From Bacteroidota bacterium (lineage in GTDB: Bacteria; Bacteroidota; Bacteroidia; Chitinophagales; Saprospiraceae), in contig JAKQGD010000610.1 of the NCBI GenBank assembly GCA_029573365.1, positions 1 to 13,512 on the forward strand: DNA of 13,512 bases, written 5' to 3'. How positions within the stretch are numbered: position 1 is the stretch's first letter; each line of letters starts with the position of its first letter. Below, in pieces: positions 1-7,463 of this stretch. The translations under genes and the position numbers were made by a program. The notes under the pieces are model-generated. The model saw only the letters and a program-made list of their open reading frames with translations. It was not told the DNA's origin and did no database searches.

Positions 1-2
1 TC

Positions 3-626
3 CTGGAGCAGCTTAACACTGCCTCTGTAATCAACAAGGCCGGAGCAGAAAGCATCAAAAAATCACTTGATGCCATATCCCAACAGAGTCAGTATATCAA
101 GGAGTTAACCAAGTCAATGCAGTATAAAGACAGTGTCAACCTGGCCCTGGCTCTTAATCTCAAACGTTCGCTGAGTGATTTTAATGACAAGGACATCACC
201 ATCGAGGTCAAAAAAGGCGTTGTGTACATCAGCCTGTCCGACAATATGCTTTTCAAGACTGCATCTGCCAACATCAATGCGGGAGCCGAAAAGGTCCTGG
301 CTAAAATTGCTTCCATCCTTAATGACCAGAAGGACCTTGATATCCTGGTGGAAGGTCATACTGACAATGTGCCTATGGCCAATGAATGTATCAATGACAA
401 CTGGGACCTCAGTGCCAAGAGGGCTACTGCCGTCGTACGAGCCCTTCAAACCAAATATAATGTGGACCCGTCACGCATGACAGCAGGCGGCAGGTCTGAA
501 TACTCACCCAAAACCACTAATGCAAGTGCTTCTGGCAGAGCCGAAAACCGAAGAACAGAAATCATCGTTTTGCCTAAGCTCGAACAGTTTTTTAAACTTA
601 TGGAAGCTCCCAATGCTCCAAAATAA
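3..626 (+). CDS. OmpA/MotB-family cell-envelope protein, 5' end missing
   Basis: The frame is open from base 3, so the gene enters from the left edge and only its last 207 residues are seen; the ATG at 117 is internal. The first 45 or so residues are polar and heptad-like (a likely coiled-coil linker). They lead into an OmpA_C domain covering about residues 65-195: GHTDNVP at 118-124, the DLSAKRA helix with Arg at 140, and NRRTEI at 182-187. In OmpA-type domains the conserved Asp of the TDN motif and the Arg of this helix bind diaminopimelate in peptidoglycan, so the protein probably anchors the outer membrane or a membrane complex to the cell wall. The coiled coil plus OmpA_C layout is common in Bacteroidota proteins often labelled OmpA/MotB-like; flagellar MotB is unlikely. 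The N-terminus, and so the membrane anchor type, is outside the window. It ends in TAA, followed 28 bases later by a strong hairpin. Confidence 0.9.
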   Translation: MEQLNTASVINKAGAESIKKSLDAISQQSQYIKELTKSMQYKDSVNLALALNLKRSLSDFNDKDITIEVKKGVVYISLSDNMLFKTASANINAGAEKVLAKIASILNDQKDLDILVEGHTDNVPMANECINDNWDLSAKRATAVVRALQTKYNVDPSRMTAGGRSEYSPKTTNASASGRAENRRTEIIVLPKLEQFFKLMEAPNAPK

Positions 627-653
627 ATAAATCAGTAGTCTTTTTAGCTGCAA

Positions 654-695
654 AATATAAAAGCCTCACGGAGTTTTCCGTGAGGCTTTTATATT
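654..695. terminator. Bidirectional intrinsic terminator between convergent genes
   Basis: A perfect inverted repeat: the 19-base left arm AATATAAAAGCCTCACGGA (654-672), the loop GTTT, and the exact reverse complement at 677-695. The GC-rich core GCCTCACGGA is flanked by A-rich and T-rich ends, so either strand gives a stable stem with a T tract (CTTTTATATT) on its 3' side. It lies between the OmpA-family gene (stop at 626, plus) and the delta-60 gene (stop at 755, minus), exactly where a shared terminator is expected. Confidence 0.92.
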
Positions 696-754
696 AATCC
701 CTATCCTTATTGCCAATTACATATTGAGCTGAAAAAGATATGTCAGTTAAGTAA

Positions 755-2110
755 TCACTCCGTTTTATTCATTACCACTATTCTTACTGACCTGCTACCG
801 GCCAGGGTTGTCACAGACAGGATGTACATGCCGTCAGGTAAATCTGACACGTCTATGCCGACAGTATGACGGCCTGCTATTGCCTTTGTTTCTGAACCAA
901 AAGTTCGAACGACTACCCCCTGATAATTAGCCAGTGTTATAGTTGTGTTTTCGTCCTTGGAAAGTTCGTAGACTAGGGTAGCACGGCTGCTGACAGGGTT
1001 TGGGTAGACATTAATTATACTTTTGGGTTCATAGCCTTCTACCGTTCCTACCTGCAAATCGTTAAGATACCGGACCACAGCAACGTCAGATCCGTCGTCA
1101 TAACTCACATACCCTGTTTGCATGATTTTGCCGTCATTTTGCAGGAAAAGGTCTGTGGTGACTACAGGATAATCCATCGGAGTATCTACTTTTCCATCTG
1201 GCCCGAAGTCATGGTCTGTCTTGCCGTCCGTGTTTATTCTCAACATTTTAAAACTATTACTACCCGGAGTGTATCCACCGAAAATAATCTTTCCATCCGG
1301 TTGCTGGACAATGGATGTCAAATTTACATTTTCATCCCACTGTATTCTCACAGGCCCGATATATTCGGGTTCTGTTGATGGTTTTCCTTTGGAATCGTAT
1401 TTGTGAAGGGTCAGAGTGTTTTCATTAAGGGTTATTACCATCATATTACCATCAGAAAGTATAAAAATGCGGTTGTTTTCGTATGGGTATACCGCGGGTC
1501 CAATAATCACACCATTAACCCCAAAATTTTTAGTCCGGGTACCGTCCGGATTGTACCTCGTGATTTGCATAAATGTGGTCAAACCCATAACGGTAAGACT
1601 TCCATCATCATGCACGATTATTTGTCTGATATACCAGTTTTCCATTGGAAAAGTTGTACTGACGATTCCATTGTTGCCATGGGAGATATCAAATGCACCG
1701 TCAGGGTACAATCTGCACAGGATAATTTCCCGTGAAGGATATTCATCTTTGACACCGGCTAAGATATATTTGCCATCATTGGTTTTGCCGATACTCATTA
1801 TCCGGGTTTTAGGTGGTAAGGACACCCATCCTCTAATTCCAAAACTGTGGTCGGGTTGGCCATATTTGTCAGTGCGGACGATACCGGGTCCTCCTGTCCT
1901 GGTACCGGCACCGAACAAATAACGTCCTGCATCCCTTAGCACTGGTGCGTTTTCAAGCAGGTAAATGTTTCTGTTTGTCGTCTTCACGTTTTCATTACCC
2001 TCAGGACTCAGAGTGACAGTTGATAAATAATTTGTTTGGTTAAAATCCCATTCCGGATTAACCATGCCTCCTATGACTATGTTGCCATTGGTCAAAACGT
2101 CTGAAAACAT
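755..2110 (-). CDS. C-terminal half of delta-60 repeat protein with T9SS type A sorting domain
   Basis: 451 codons are open from an ATG at 2110, but this ATG is probably an internal Met of the longer interrupted gene: it falls in the middle of a delta-60 repeat, no signal peptide follows, and it lies 30 bases downstream of the in-frame TAA. Visible repeat cores are PDHSFGIRG, FDISHGNNG, KNFGVNGV and DHDFGPDGK, each followed by a DG-containing beta strand. The last 85 or so residues are a classic type A sorting domain: INVYPNPVSS near residue 367, then a Leu-Pro-Asp-Gly-Met-Tyr turn and a final run of beta strands (SVRIVVMN). In Bacteroidota this domain sends periplasmic proteins through the outer membrane and is then normally cleaved off. 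The repeats probably build a propeller or solenoid on the cell surface; the substrate is unknown. If translated alone it would stay in the cytoplasm. Confidence 0.8.
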   Translation of the reverse strand: MFSDVLTNGNIVIGGMVNPEWDFNQTNYLSTVTLSPEGNENVKTTNRNIYLLENAPVLRDAGRYLFGAGTRTGGPGIVRTDKYGQPDHSFGIRGWVSLPPKTRIMSIGKTNDGKYILAGVKDEYPSREIILCRLYPDGAFDISHGNNGIVSTTFPMENWYIRQIIVHDDGSLTVMGLTTFMQITRYNPDGTRTKNFGVNGVIIGPAVYPYENNRIFILSDGNMMVITLNENTLTLHKYDSKGKPSTEPEYIGPVRIQWDENVNLTSIVQQPDGKIIFGGYTPGSNSFKMLRINTDGKTDHDFGPDGKVDTPMDYPVVTTDLFLQNDGKIMQTGYVSYDDGSDVAVVRYLNDLQVGTVEGYEPKSIINVYPNPVSSRATLVYELSKDENTTITLANYQGVVVRTFGSETKAIAGRHTVGIDVSDLPDGMYILSVTTLAGSRSVRIVVMNKTE

Positions 2111-2140
2111 TCCTCTGGCATAACTGAATCCAGTGTTCCA

Positions 2141-3439
2141 TTATCTGAAGCCTTCTCCGGCAAATGACTGGTCAGGCTTTAGATTTTTGTCATAAGCCAG
2201 AAGAAATGAAGATTCAAACCTCCGCCCGATTGCAAAAAAACGGTCATTTGTTTTTATAAACTGTGAGATATGGAATTCTTCTGGAGGGTAAGGAAATAAT
2301 TTGTCATACTTTACTTTTGTTATGAGATTTGCATTTTTGAAATCGAGGAAAGCAATTTCAAAATCAGAAGTTTGGACAGGTGATTCCTCGATGGATTTGT
2401 ATCCGGCAAGATAGATTCCATTCTGATCTTTCATAAAGCTTATTGTATAAAATCCTGGGATTTCTAATAAACCCGTGCCATTAAATGAGGTGTCGAATGA
2501 ACCGTCGGGTTTTTGGATTGTAATTATTGTCTGCTTGTAATAGCCACCAAAATGGTCAGCTATTGAGGAACCAAAACTGCAAATTCTTCCATCTTCGAGC
2601 ATTGTGATGTGATTTACATTGGCATTAAATGGGGAGAAAATTGTCACTTTGCCTCCGTTGCCAAAGCTATTGACGGGATTTCCGTTACCATCCAGTTTGT
2701 ATACATTATAATTTGACTGGCCCTCGGTCCATCCGAAGTAAGAAAACAGGATGTTGCCATCTTTCATCGTTGTGGCTCCGCCTAATTTTTGAAGATTTTC
2801 AGGGTGTAACTCATAAACTCCATTGGTACCAAACAAAGGGTCAGGATGACCAAATTTGCTGAAAACATATATCCTGATTCCTTTTATTTGAGTTCCTCCC
2901 CATGTTACAGGACCCGTTAAGGTGCCCGCCACCATAATCCTTCCATCATCAAAAGGTGCTATATGGGATGTCCTGAAATATTCATTGTCCCACGAAAACG
3001 CACTGTCAACAATGGTATTGAAAATGGTCACAGAACCCAGGTGTCCAAATCGAGTGTCAATACTGCCGTTCTGGTGGTATCTGGACAAAATGCAACTTAT
3101 TTCAGGATGCTCATTATCTGACTTTATTGTATACAGTTTTCCATCGTTTCTTACTGCGGTAATCTCTGGGGCAGGGTTCCTGAATCTGACTTTTCCATTA
3201 TCTCCGAAACTAAAATCGGGAGACCCGTCTGATTGCAATTTGTACCATTCCTTTCCGTCAATATTTAAAATCAAAGAATTATCGGGACCAGATATTTCAT
3301 TTACCCATACCCTTGATGTCTGGCCAAAATCCGTTATCACTGCACCGGTTTTGCCAAAGTATGGATCTGTAACCACCTGAGCCCATAAAATTGGAATATA
3401 AAACATGGCTGTGAGAAGCCAAAATATTTTTTTCATCAC
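2141..3439 (-). CDS. N-terminal half of delta-60 repeat protein, signal peptide, truncated by in-frame TAA
   Basis: 432 residues. The start is MMKKIFWLLTAMFYIPILWAQ, a clear Sec signal peptide with cleavage likely after the Ala before Gln21. Mature protein begins at once with a delta-60-type repeat (DPYFGKTG) and continues with PDFSFGDNG, DTRFGHLG, DPLFGTNG, VNSFGNGG, DTSFNGTG and PDQSFAGEG, spaced about 50-75 residues apart, each followed by a strand with a DG-R/N-I core. It stops nine residues into the seventh repeat at AGATAA. Alone it would be exported to the periplasm with no sorting domain and an incomplete last repeat. The gene is preceded by a hairpin that probably ends transcription of the lipoprotein gene upstream; I saw no good Bacteroidota promoter in the 100 bases before the ATG. 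Function unknown; it belongs with the second half. Confidence 0.85.
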   Translation of the reverse strand: MMKKIFWLLTAMFYIPILWAQVVTDPYFGKTGAVITDFGQTSRVWVNEISGPDNSLILNIDGKEWYKLQSDGSPDFSFGDNGKVRFRNPAPEITAVRNDGKLYTIKSDNEHPEISCILSRYHQNGSIDTRFGHLGSVTIFNTIVDSAFSWDNEYFRTSHIAPFDDGRIMVAGTLTGPVTWGGTQIKGIRIYVFSKFGHPDPLFGTNGVYELHPENLQKLGGATTMKDGNILFSYFGWTEGQSNYNVYKLDGNGNPVNSFGNGGKVTIFSPFNANVNHITMLEDGRICSFGSSIADHFGGYYKQTIITIQKPDGSFDTSFNGTGLLEIPGFYTISFMKDQNGIYLAGYKSIEESPVQTSDFEIAFLDFKNANLITKVKYDKLFPYPPEEFHISQFIKTNDRFFAIGRRFESSFLLAYDKNLKPDQSFAGEGFR

Positions 3440-3458
3440 TTATGAATTATAATGAAAA

Positions 3459-3494
3459 TTCCGCTTTCCAAATTTTTCAACCCGGAAAGCGGAA
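3459..3494 (-). terminator. Likely terminator of the lipoprotein gene
   Basis: An 11-bp perfect stem: TTCCGCTTTCC (3459-3469) against GGAAAGCGGAA (3484-3494), with a 14-base loop. Read on the minus strand it lies 50 bases after the stop of the 4050-3544 gene and is followed by TTTTCATT, a short T-rich run. After one mismatch three more A/T pairs can form. The loop is long and the T tract short, so the strength is uncertain. It ends about 20 bases before the start of the next minus-strand gene (3439). Confidence 0.55.
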
Positions 3495-3543
3495 ATTTAA
3501 AATTTCACCTTTCTCTTTCTGAGTCGAAAGGGTTATTGGAGGT

Positions 3544-4050
3544 TTATTTTACATACACAACTTCACCCTGAATAATAGCAAGTGTATGTACACCATTGAC
3601 AGGGTTTGTAGTTATGCTTGTATTACTCCAGCCGGAAACATCTTTAAATTCTTTGGAGCCTCCTGTTACATACTGCCAGGAATTTCCCGTATTGTTGGGA
3701 TAGGAGTTTGCTGTTCCGCTCCACTTGATGTATTCACCCTTTGCATTGTATACCGTAACGTCGAATGTCAATTCAAAAGCAAAAGCAAATTCCTTGAATA
3801 CAACACTCTTAACTTCAAGATAACTCTTCGTTTCGTCAATTACTCCAAGTACCTGATCGTTTCCACCGACTGCGTACTTTTTCGGAACTTGTACCTTAGT
3901 GTCATCCGGCAAAGTTACCTGATAGAATCCCTCACTGAGGACAGGCGTATTGATATAATTTCCTGTCAGCTTGACGGTCTGTAACTCGTCCTTGGCACAA
4001 CTGGTAAACAGCATAAAAAATAAAACCAATAACAAATTCAGAGGTCTCAT
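3544..4050 (-). CDS. Small exported lipoprotein of unknown function
   Basis: 168 residues starting MRPLNLLLVLFFMLFTSC: short basic start, hydrophobic core and a lipobox-like FTSC with Cys18 as the likely acylated residue. The mature part is Asp/Glu/Lys-mixed and strand-rich with no catalytic motif I recognise. It has a cluster of aromatic and Gly/Asn turns near the C-terminus (SGTANSYPNN, then EFKDVSGW) and ends with a hydrophobic strand GEVVYVK. The strand spacing and Gly-rich turns recall small calycin-like or AOC/dirigent-like barrels, but this is only an impression. The residue after Cys is Ala-Lys-Asp-Glu; acidic residues soon after the lipid Cys are typical of Bacteroidota surface lipoprotein signals, so surface display is possible. 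It appears monocistronic, between its own candidate promoter (upstream) and a hairpin (downstream). Confidence 0.8.
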   Translation of the reverse strand: MRPLNLLLVLFFMLFTSCAKDELQTVKLTGNYINTPVLSEGFYQVTLPDDTKVQVPKKYAVGGNDQVLGVIDETKSYLEVKSVVFKEFAFAFELTFDVTVYNAKGEYIKWSGTANSYPNNTGNSWQYVTGGSKEFKDVSGWSNTSITTNPVNGVHTLAIIQGEVVYVK

Positions 4051-4277
4051 TTTTACTATTTATTAAATGATTAAAATAAAATTCAAACATCAATATAAGA
4101 ATATAAGTCCAAACGTCCCAAAGTCAATGTTTGTCGTCAGTTGCTGCTATGATATTGGTCAGGCGGCTGAAAAATGCTGATAAAATTGATGTAGTCGTAT
4201 TCCATACATTGGTTAATAAAAGCTAATTTTACACATCCTAACAGATCACGACAATATTAATTTTCAATCTAAACACC
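4051..4277. other. Divergent intergenic region between lipoprotein gene and glgA
   Basis: 227 AT-rich bases. The left side holds the minus-strand promoter candidate described separately. On the plus side toward glgA only an imperfect -7-like TAATTTTA (4224-4231) is visible, with no TTG at the right distance, so the glgA promoter is unresolved. I see no ORF, RNA gene or strong hairpin here. Confidence 0.5.
4084..4113 (-). promoter_or_regulatory. Candidate Bacteroidota-type promoter of the lipoprotein gene
   Basis: On the minus strand a TTTG (4113-4110) is followed after 18 bases by GATGTTTG (4091-4084), one mismatch from the Bacteroidota -7 consensus TAnnTTTG. The spacer is close to the usual 19-21. 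The -7 end is 33 bases before the ATG at 4050, leaving a short leader of plausible length. Confidence 0.4.
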
Positions 4278-5705
4278 ATGAAAGTTTTTTTTACCAGTGC
4301 TGAATGTTTTCCTATGGCCAAGGTCGGAGGACTCGCCGATGTTGTAGGTAGCCTACCCAAGTATTTGACCAGATCAGGTGTTGAGACGAGTGTTGTGATT
4401 CCTGCCTATGACATGCCGTGGTTTGAAGGCAAGCTCTACCGCATTGTTCATGAAGGTTTTTTTCATCTGGGCCACGAGCACCTGTATTTTGAGGTGCGGT
4501 ACTTTTTGGATGACATCCTCGGTTTTCCATTTTATACCATACACATACCGACAAAATACGACCGCTACGGGGTTTACGCCGGATATGACGGCTACTTTTT
4601 CGGTGATGAGACGGAGAGGAACATTGCTTTCCAGCGGGCTTTTCTTATGTGGATCAGAGATGCGGGTATACGGCCCGACATCATACATTGCCACGACCAT
4701 CATACCGGGCTCATACCGTTTATGATGAAATACGCCTATGAATTCGAATCTTTGGCAAGCATACCTACGGTTTTTACCATACACAATGAGCGGTATCAGG
4801 GAGCACTTAGCTGGAGCAAGGAATATCTGTTGCCTGGTTATGATACCTGGAAATCAGGCCTGCTGGACTGGGCCAATACCATCAATCCCCTTGCATCCGC
4901 TGTCAGATGTGCGTACCGCGTCACTACGGTATCACCCAATTATATGAATGAGCTCACACATGATGCTGCGGGCCTGGAAAATCTGTTCAGAGCTGAATAC
5001 TGGAAATGTCAGGGTATACTCAATGGCATAGACACCGAAGTATGGGATCCTGCCACAGACCCGATGATTACCTACCGGCTGGAAAAAGATACTGTGCGGT
5101 TTAAATACGAAAACAAAAAGGCACTGTGTGAAGAGGCGGGTCTGGATCCTTCGCTGCCAATGTTTGGCTTTATAGGCAGGCTTGTCCTCGAAAAAGGGGC
5201 AGAATTTATCGCCGGACTGATAGATACCTGGTTGATACAGCAGCCCAAGGCTAATTTTATTATCCTCGGCACAGGAGACAAGAGCATAGAACACGCCTTA
5301 GGCTCAGTAGCAGCCAAACACCGGCAATATGTAGGATGTATGCTTAAATACAATGAAACTATGTCCCATCGTATTTATGCCGGTGCTGACTTCCTGTTGA
5401 TGCCTTCCCGAGTCGAACCCTGCGGGCTCAATCAGATGTTTGCCATGAGGTATGGTACCATTCCCATTGTCAGGTCTACCGGAGGCCTCAGGGACAGTGT
5501 AAGAGATATTTCAGAAGAGGGTGGTGTGGGCATACGGTTTGACAATATGATTTTTGACGAGATGATGCATGCTTTGTGGCGAGCTTACGACATGTATCAG
5601 CATGTCACGTTTAGAAACCATTGTGTCAGTGCGGCCATGGCCCTCGACTTTTCATGGGATACTTCCGCTGCCAGATACCGGGATATTTATAACCAGCTGA
5701 CGTGA
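4278..5705 (+). CDS. glgA: Glycogen synthase (ADP-glucose:glucan glucosyltransferase, GT5)
   Basis: Adds glucose from ADP-glucose to growing alpha-1,4-glucan (EC 2.4.1.21) in the cytoplasm. At 475 residues it is the usual bacterial GlgA length. The N-terminal GT5 half opens with the ADP-glucose-binding KVGGL motif (Lys15) in the context SAECFPMAKVGGLADVVG and carries HCHDHHTGLIP around residues 136-146. The C-terminal GT-B half has FIGRLVLEKG and the acidic donor-site loop EPCGLNQ with Glu380, followed by STGGLRDSV. All expected motifs are intact. The ATG at 4278 is the natural start since the protein begins exactly at the first Rossmann strand (KVFFTSAECFP). It follows a 227-base intergenic region in which I found no convincing promoter. 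No glgB, glgC or glgP lies in the window, so glycogen genes are dispersed or outside. purK begins 32 bases after its stop. Confidence 0.96.
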   Translation: MKVFFTSAECFPMAKVGGLADVVGSLPKYLTRSGVETSVVIPAYDMPWFEGKLYRIVHEGFFHLGHEHLYFEVRYFLDDILGFPFYTIHIPTKYDRYGVYAGYDGYFFGDETERNIAFQRAFLMWIRDAGIRPDIIHCHDHHTGLIPFMMKYAYEFESLASIPTVFTIHNERYQGALSWSKEYLLPGYDTWKSGLLDWANTINPLASAVRCAYRVTTVSPNYMNELTHDAAGLENLFRAEYWKCQGILNGIDTEVWDPATDPMITYRLEKDTVRFKYENKKALCEEAGLDPSLPMFGFIGRLVLEKGAEFIAGLIDTWLIQQPKANFIILGTGDKSIEHALGSVAAKHRQYVGCMLKYNETMSHRIYAGADFLLMPSRVEPCGLNQMFAMRYGTIPIVRSTGGLRDSVRDISEEGGVGIRFDNMIFDEMMHALWRAYDMYQHVTFRNHCVSAAMALDFSWDTSAARYRDIYNQLT

Positions 5706-5737
5706 TTTGCCATTTATGTAACTGATGATACAGCCTG

Positions 5738-6937
5738 GTGGCATTTAAGTTTGTAAATTTGCCACTGATAAAAGTAAATCTTCTCTTGGAGTCAGAAAGA
5801 ATCAACAAACGGATAGGTATACTGGGCGGCGGACAACTGGGTAAGATGTTATGTCAGGCAGGCAGCAGACTGGGCCTAAAACTGAAAGTTATGGATGCCG
5901 ATACTTCTTTTCCGTGTGCTACTGTGTGTCCCGACTTTGTCTGTGGAGACATCAGGGATTATGATGACGTGCTTGCTTTTGGTCATGCGGTAGATATCAT
6001 CACCGTCGAAATAGAAGATGTCAATATCAGGGCTCTGGAAACTCTCGAGTCTCTGGGAAAGTCAGTATATCCACAACCCGCAGTACTAAAGGTTATAAAG
6101 GATAAAGGCCTTCAAAAAATGTTTTATGAAGCTTCGGGTTTACCATCGGCTGCATTTAGCCTTTATAAAGACAAAGCAACCATTATGCAAATGCTGGATT
6201 CGGGTAACCTGAATCCTCCTTTTGTTCAAAAACTCAGAACCGGCGGTTATGATGGCAGGGGAGTGCAGATAGTAAAGAATAGGGAGGACATATCAAGTCT
6301 GATGGAAGGTCCCTCTGTGATTGAAGAACTGGCGGATGTGGAGAAGGAGATTTCTGTCATTGCCGCTCGAAATGAAATGGGAGAAATGGCAGTATATGAT
6401 GCTGCCGAGATGGAGTTTCATGCAGGGGCCAACCTTGCGGAATGTATTTTTTCGCCCTCCGGCATAGACGCACATACTGCTGATACAGCTGCGGCACTTG
6501 CCAGAGAAACAGCAGAGCGACTTGGTATTGTTGGGCTTCTTGCAGTAGAAATGTTTGTGACCAAAGATGGCAATGTCGTCGTCAATGAAGCTGCACCACG
6601 TCCCCACAATTCGGGGCATCATACCATAGAAGCCTGCATTACGTCACAATACGAGATGCACCTGAGGGCCATCCTGGGTTTGCCATTGGGAAGTACTGAG
6701 CAACTTCTTCCTGCTGTCACTGTCAATCTGCTGGGAGAGGCTGGATACAGCGGGCCGGCAAAGTACACAGGACTGGAAGATGCACTGGCCCTGCCGGGGG
6801 TACATCCGCACCTTTATGGCAAAAAAGAAACCCGGCCTTTTCGTAAGATGGGACATGTTACGATCACGGACAGAGAACTGCAGAAGGCTTTAAATACCGC
6901 AAAAAAAATAAAAGAATTCATTAAAATTATATCGTGA
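5738..6937 (+). CDS. purK: N5-carboxyaminoimidazole ribonucleotide synthase
   Basis: ATP-grasp enzyme that converts AIR, ATP and bicarbonate to N5-CAIR (EC 6.3.4.18) in de novo purine synthesis. Numbered from the GTG at 5738 it has 399 residues: a pre-ATP-grasp strand and Gly loop RIGILGGGQLGKML from residue 25, the ATP-binding KLRTGGYDGRG at 165-175, and the C-terminal signature NEAAPRPHNSGHH at 283-295 followed by TIEAC and, a few residues on, TSQYEMHLRA. The start is doubtful: no in-frame ATG precedes the Gly loop and an in-frame TGA lies at 5726. GTG 5738 adds 24 residues before RIGILGG; TTG 5786 would give MESERINKRIGILGG and 383 residues, nearer the family's usual length. A perfect -7-like TAAGTTTG at 5746-5753 would favour the later start. 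purE follows 1 base after the stop. Confidence 0.95.
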   Translation: MAFKFVNLPLIKVNLLLESERINKRIGILGGGQLGKMLCQAGSRLGLKLKVMDADTSFPCATVCPDFVCGDIRDYDDVLAFGHAVDIITVEIEDVNIRALETLESLGKSVYPQPAVLKVIKDKGLQKMFYEASGLPSAAFSLYKDKATIMQMLDSGNLNPPFVQKLRTGGYDGRGVQIVKNREDISSLMEGPSVIEELADVEKEISVIAARNEMGEMAVYDAAEMEFHAGANLAECIFSPSGIDAHTADTAAALARETAERLGIVGLLAVEMFVTKDGNVVVNEAAPRPHNSGHHTIEACITSQYEMHLRAILGLPLGSTEQLLPAVTVNLLGEAGYSGPAKYTGLEDALALPGVHPHLYGKKETRPFRKMGHVTITDRELQKALNTAKKIKEFIKIIS

Positions 6938-6938
6938 C

Positions 6939-7445
6939 ATGTCTAAACCGCTCGTAAGCATCATAATGGGATCGGACTCCGACCTGTCCGTCATGCAGCA
7001 GGCCGCAGATATGCTGGAGCAATTCGAGGTTGCCTATGAAATGACCATAGTATCGGCACACAGGACGCCACAAAGACTCATGGATTATGCATCCTCCGCA
7101 GTAGAACGAGGTCTAAAAGTCATTATTGCTGGTGCAGGCGGGGCGGCACATCTGCCCGGAATGGTGGCATCCATCACTCCGTTGCCTGTAATCGGTGTGC
7201 CGGTAAAATCTTCCAATTCCATCGATGGCTGGGATTCTGTGCTGTCAATCCTGCAGATGCCGGGAGGAATACCCGTAGCTACCGTCGCTCTCAATGGTGC
7301 TAAAAATGCGGGCATCCTTGCTACCTCAATTTTAGCAACCGCTGATGATACACTGCTTGTCAAACTTGCTGCCTATAAGCAACAGTTGTGTGACGAAGTG
7401 ATCCGCAAAGCTGAAAAGCTCGAGAAGTCAATTAAAAAACCATAA
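6939..7445 (+). CDS. purE: N5-carboxyaminoimidazole ribonucleotide mutase, class I
   Basis: Moves the carboxyl group of N5-CAIR to carbon 4 to give CAIR (EC 5.4.99.18), the step directly after PurK. The 168 residues match the small octameric class I enzyme. The motifs are in order: MGSDSD at 10-15 (phosphate binding), SAHRTP at 39-44 with the catalytic-site His41, GAGGAAHLPGM at 65-75 with His71, and QMPGGIPVATVALNGA at 106-121. The presence of purK just upstream fits the class I mutase rather than the direct AIR carboxylase. Its ATG lies 1 base after the purK TGA, so the two are surely co-transcribed and probably translationally coupled. The last 25 residues form a charged helix (a run of Lys and Glu). 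Confidence 0.97.
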   Translation: MSKPLVSIIMGSDSDLSVMQQAADMLEQFEVAYEMTIVSAHRTPQRLMDYASSAVERGLKVIIAGAGGAAHLPGMVASITPLPVIGVPVKSSNSIDGWDSVLSILQMPGGIPVATVALNGAKNAGILATSILATADDTLLVKLAAYKQQLCDEVIRKAEKLEKSIKKP

Positions 7446-7463
7446 TTACCAATTGTAAGCCTT

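Larger units (their letters stand above)
755..3439 (-). pseudogene. Nonsense-interrupted delta-60 repeat T9SS cargo protein (full extent)
   Basis: The open frames 3439-2141 and 2110-755 are in the same reading frame (starts 1329 bases apart, 443 codons) and are parted only by one TAA (bases 2143-2141) and ten sense codons reading WNTGFSYARG. Read through, the product would be 894 residues: signal peptide, about eleven delta-60-type repeats (core pattern D-x-x-F-G-x-x-G followed by a DG-x-I strand), then a C-terminal T9SS type A domain. The stop sits inside the seventh repeat. The distance from its FAGEG core to the next NG-N-I strand matches the intact fifth repeat to within one residue, so the lesion looks like a single substitution and not an indel. 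Each half lacks something needed for export by T9SS: the first has no sorting domain, the second no signal peptide. A sequencing error, a recent nonsense mutation, or readthrough are all possible. Confidence 0.75.

Noticed and set aside
1416..1922. 168-codon plus-strand open frame opposite the delta-60 gene
   Set aside because: Lies wholly antisense to a repeat-containing gene with clear protein features; its translation shows no domain or signal and low-complexity composition from the opposite strand.
2922..3380. 152-codon plus-strand open frame opposite the N-terminal delta-60 half
   Set aside because: Antisense shadow; no recognisable motifs and no promoter.
755..3439. Two independent paralogous delta-60 genes instead of one split gene
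   Set aside because: The frames are in phase, the stop falls in mid-repeat with exact repeat spacing kept, and only the first half has a signal peptide while only the second has the sorting domain.
4209..4231. TTGG plus TAATTTTA as a glgA promoter
   Set aside because: The -7-like box misses the final G of TAnnTTTG and the spacing is only about 11 bases, too short for the Bacteroidota consensus.
4374..4784. 136-codon minus-strand open frame inside glgA
   Set aside because: Fully contained in the highly conserved glgA coding sequence on the other strand, with no motif of its own.
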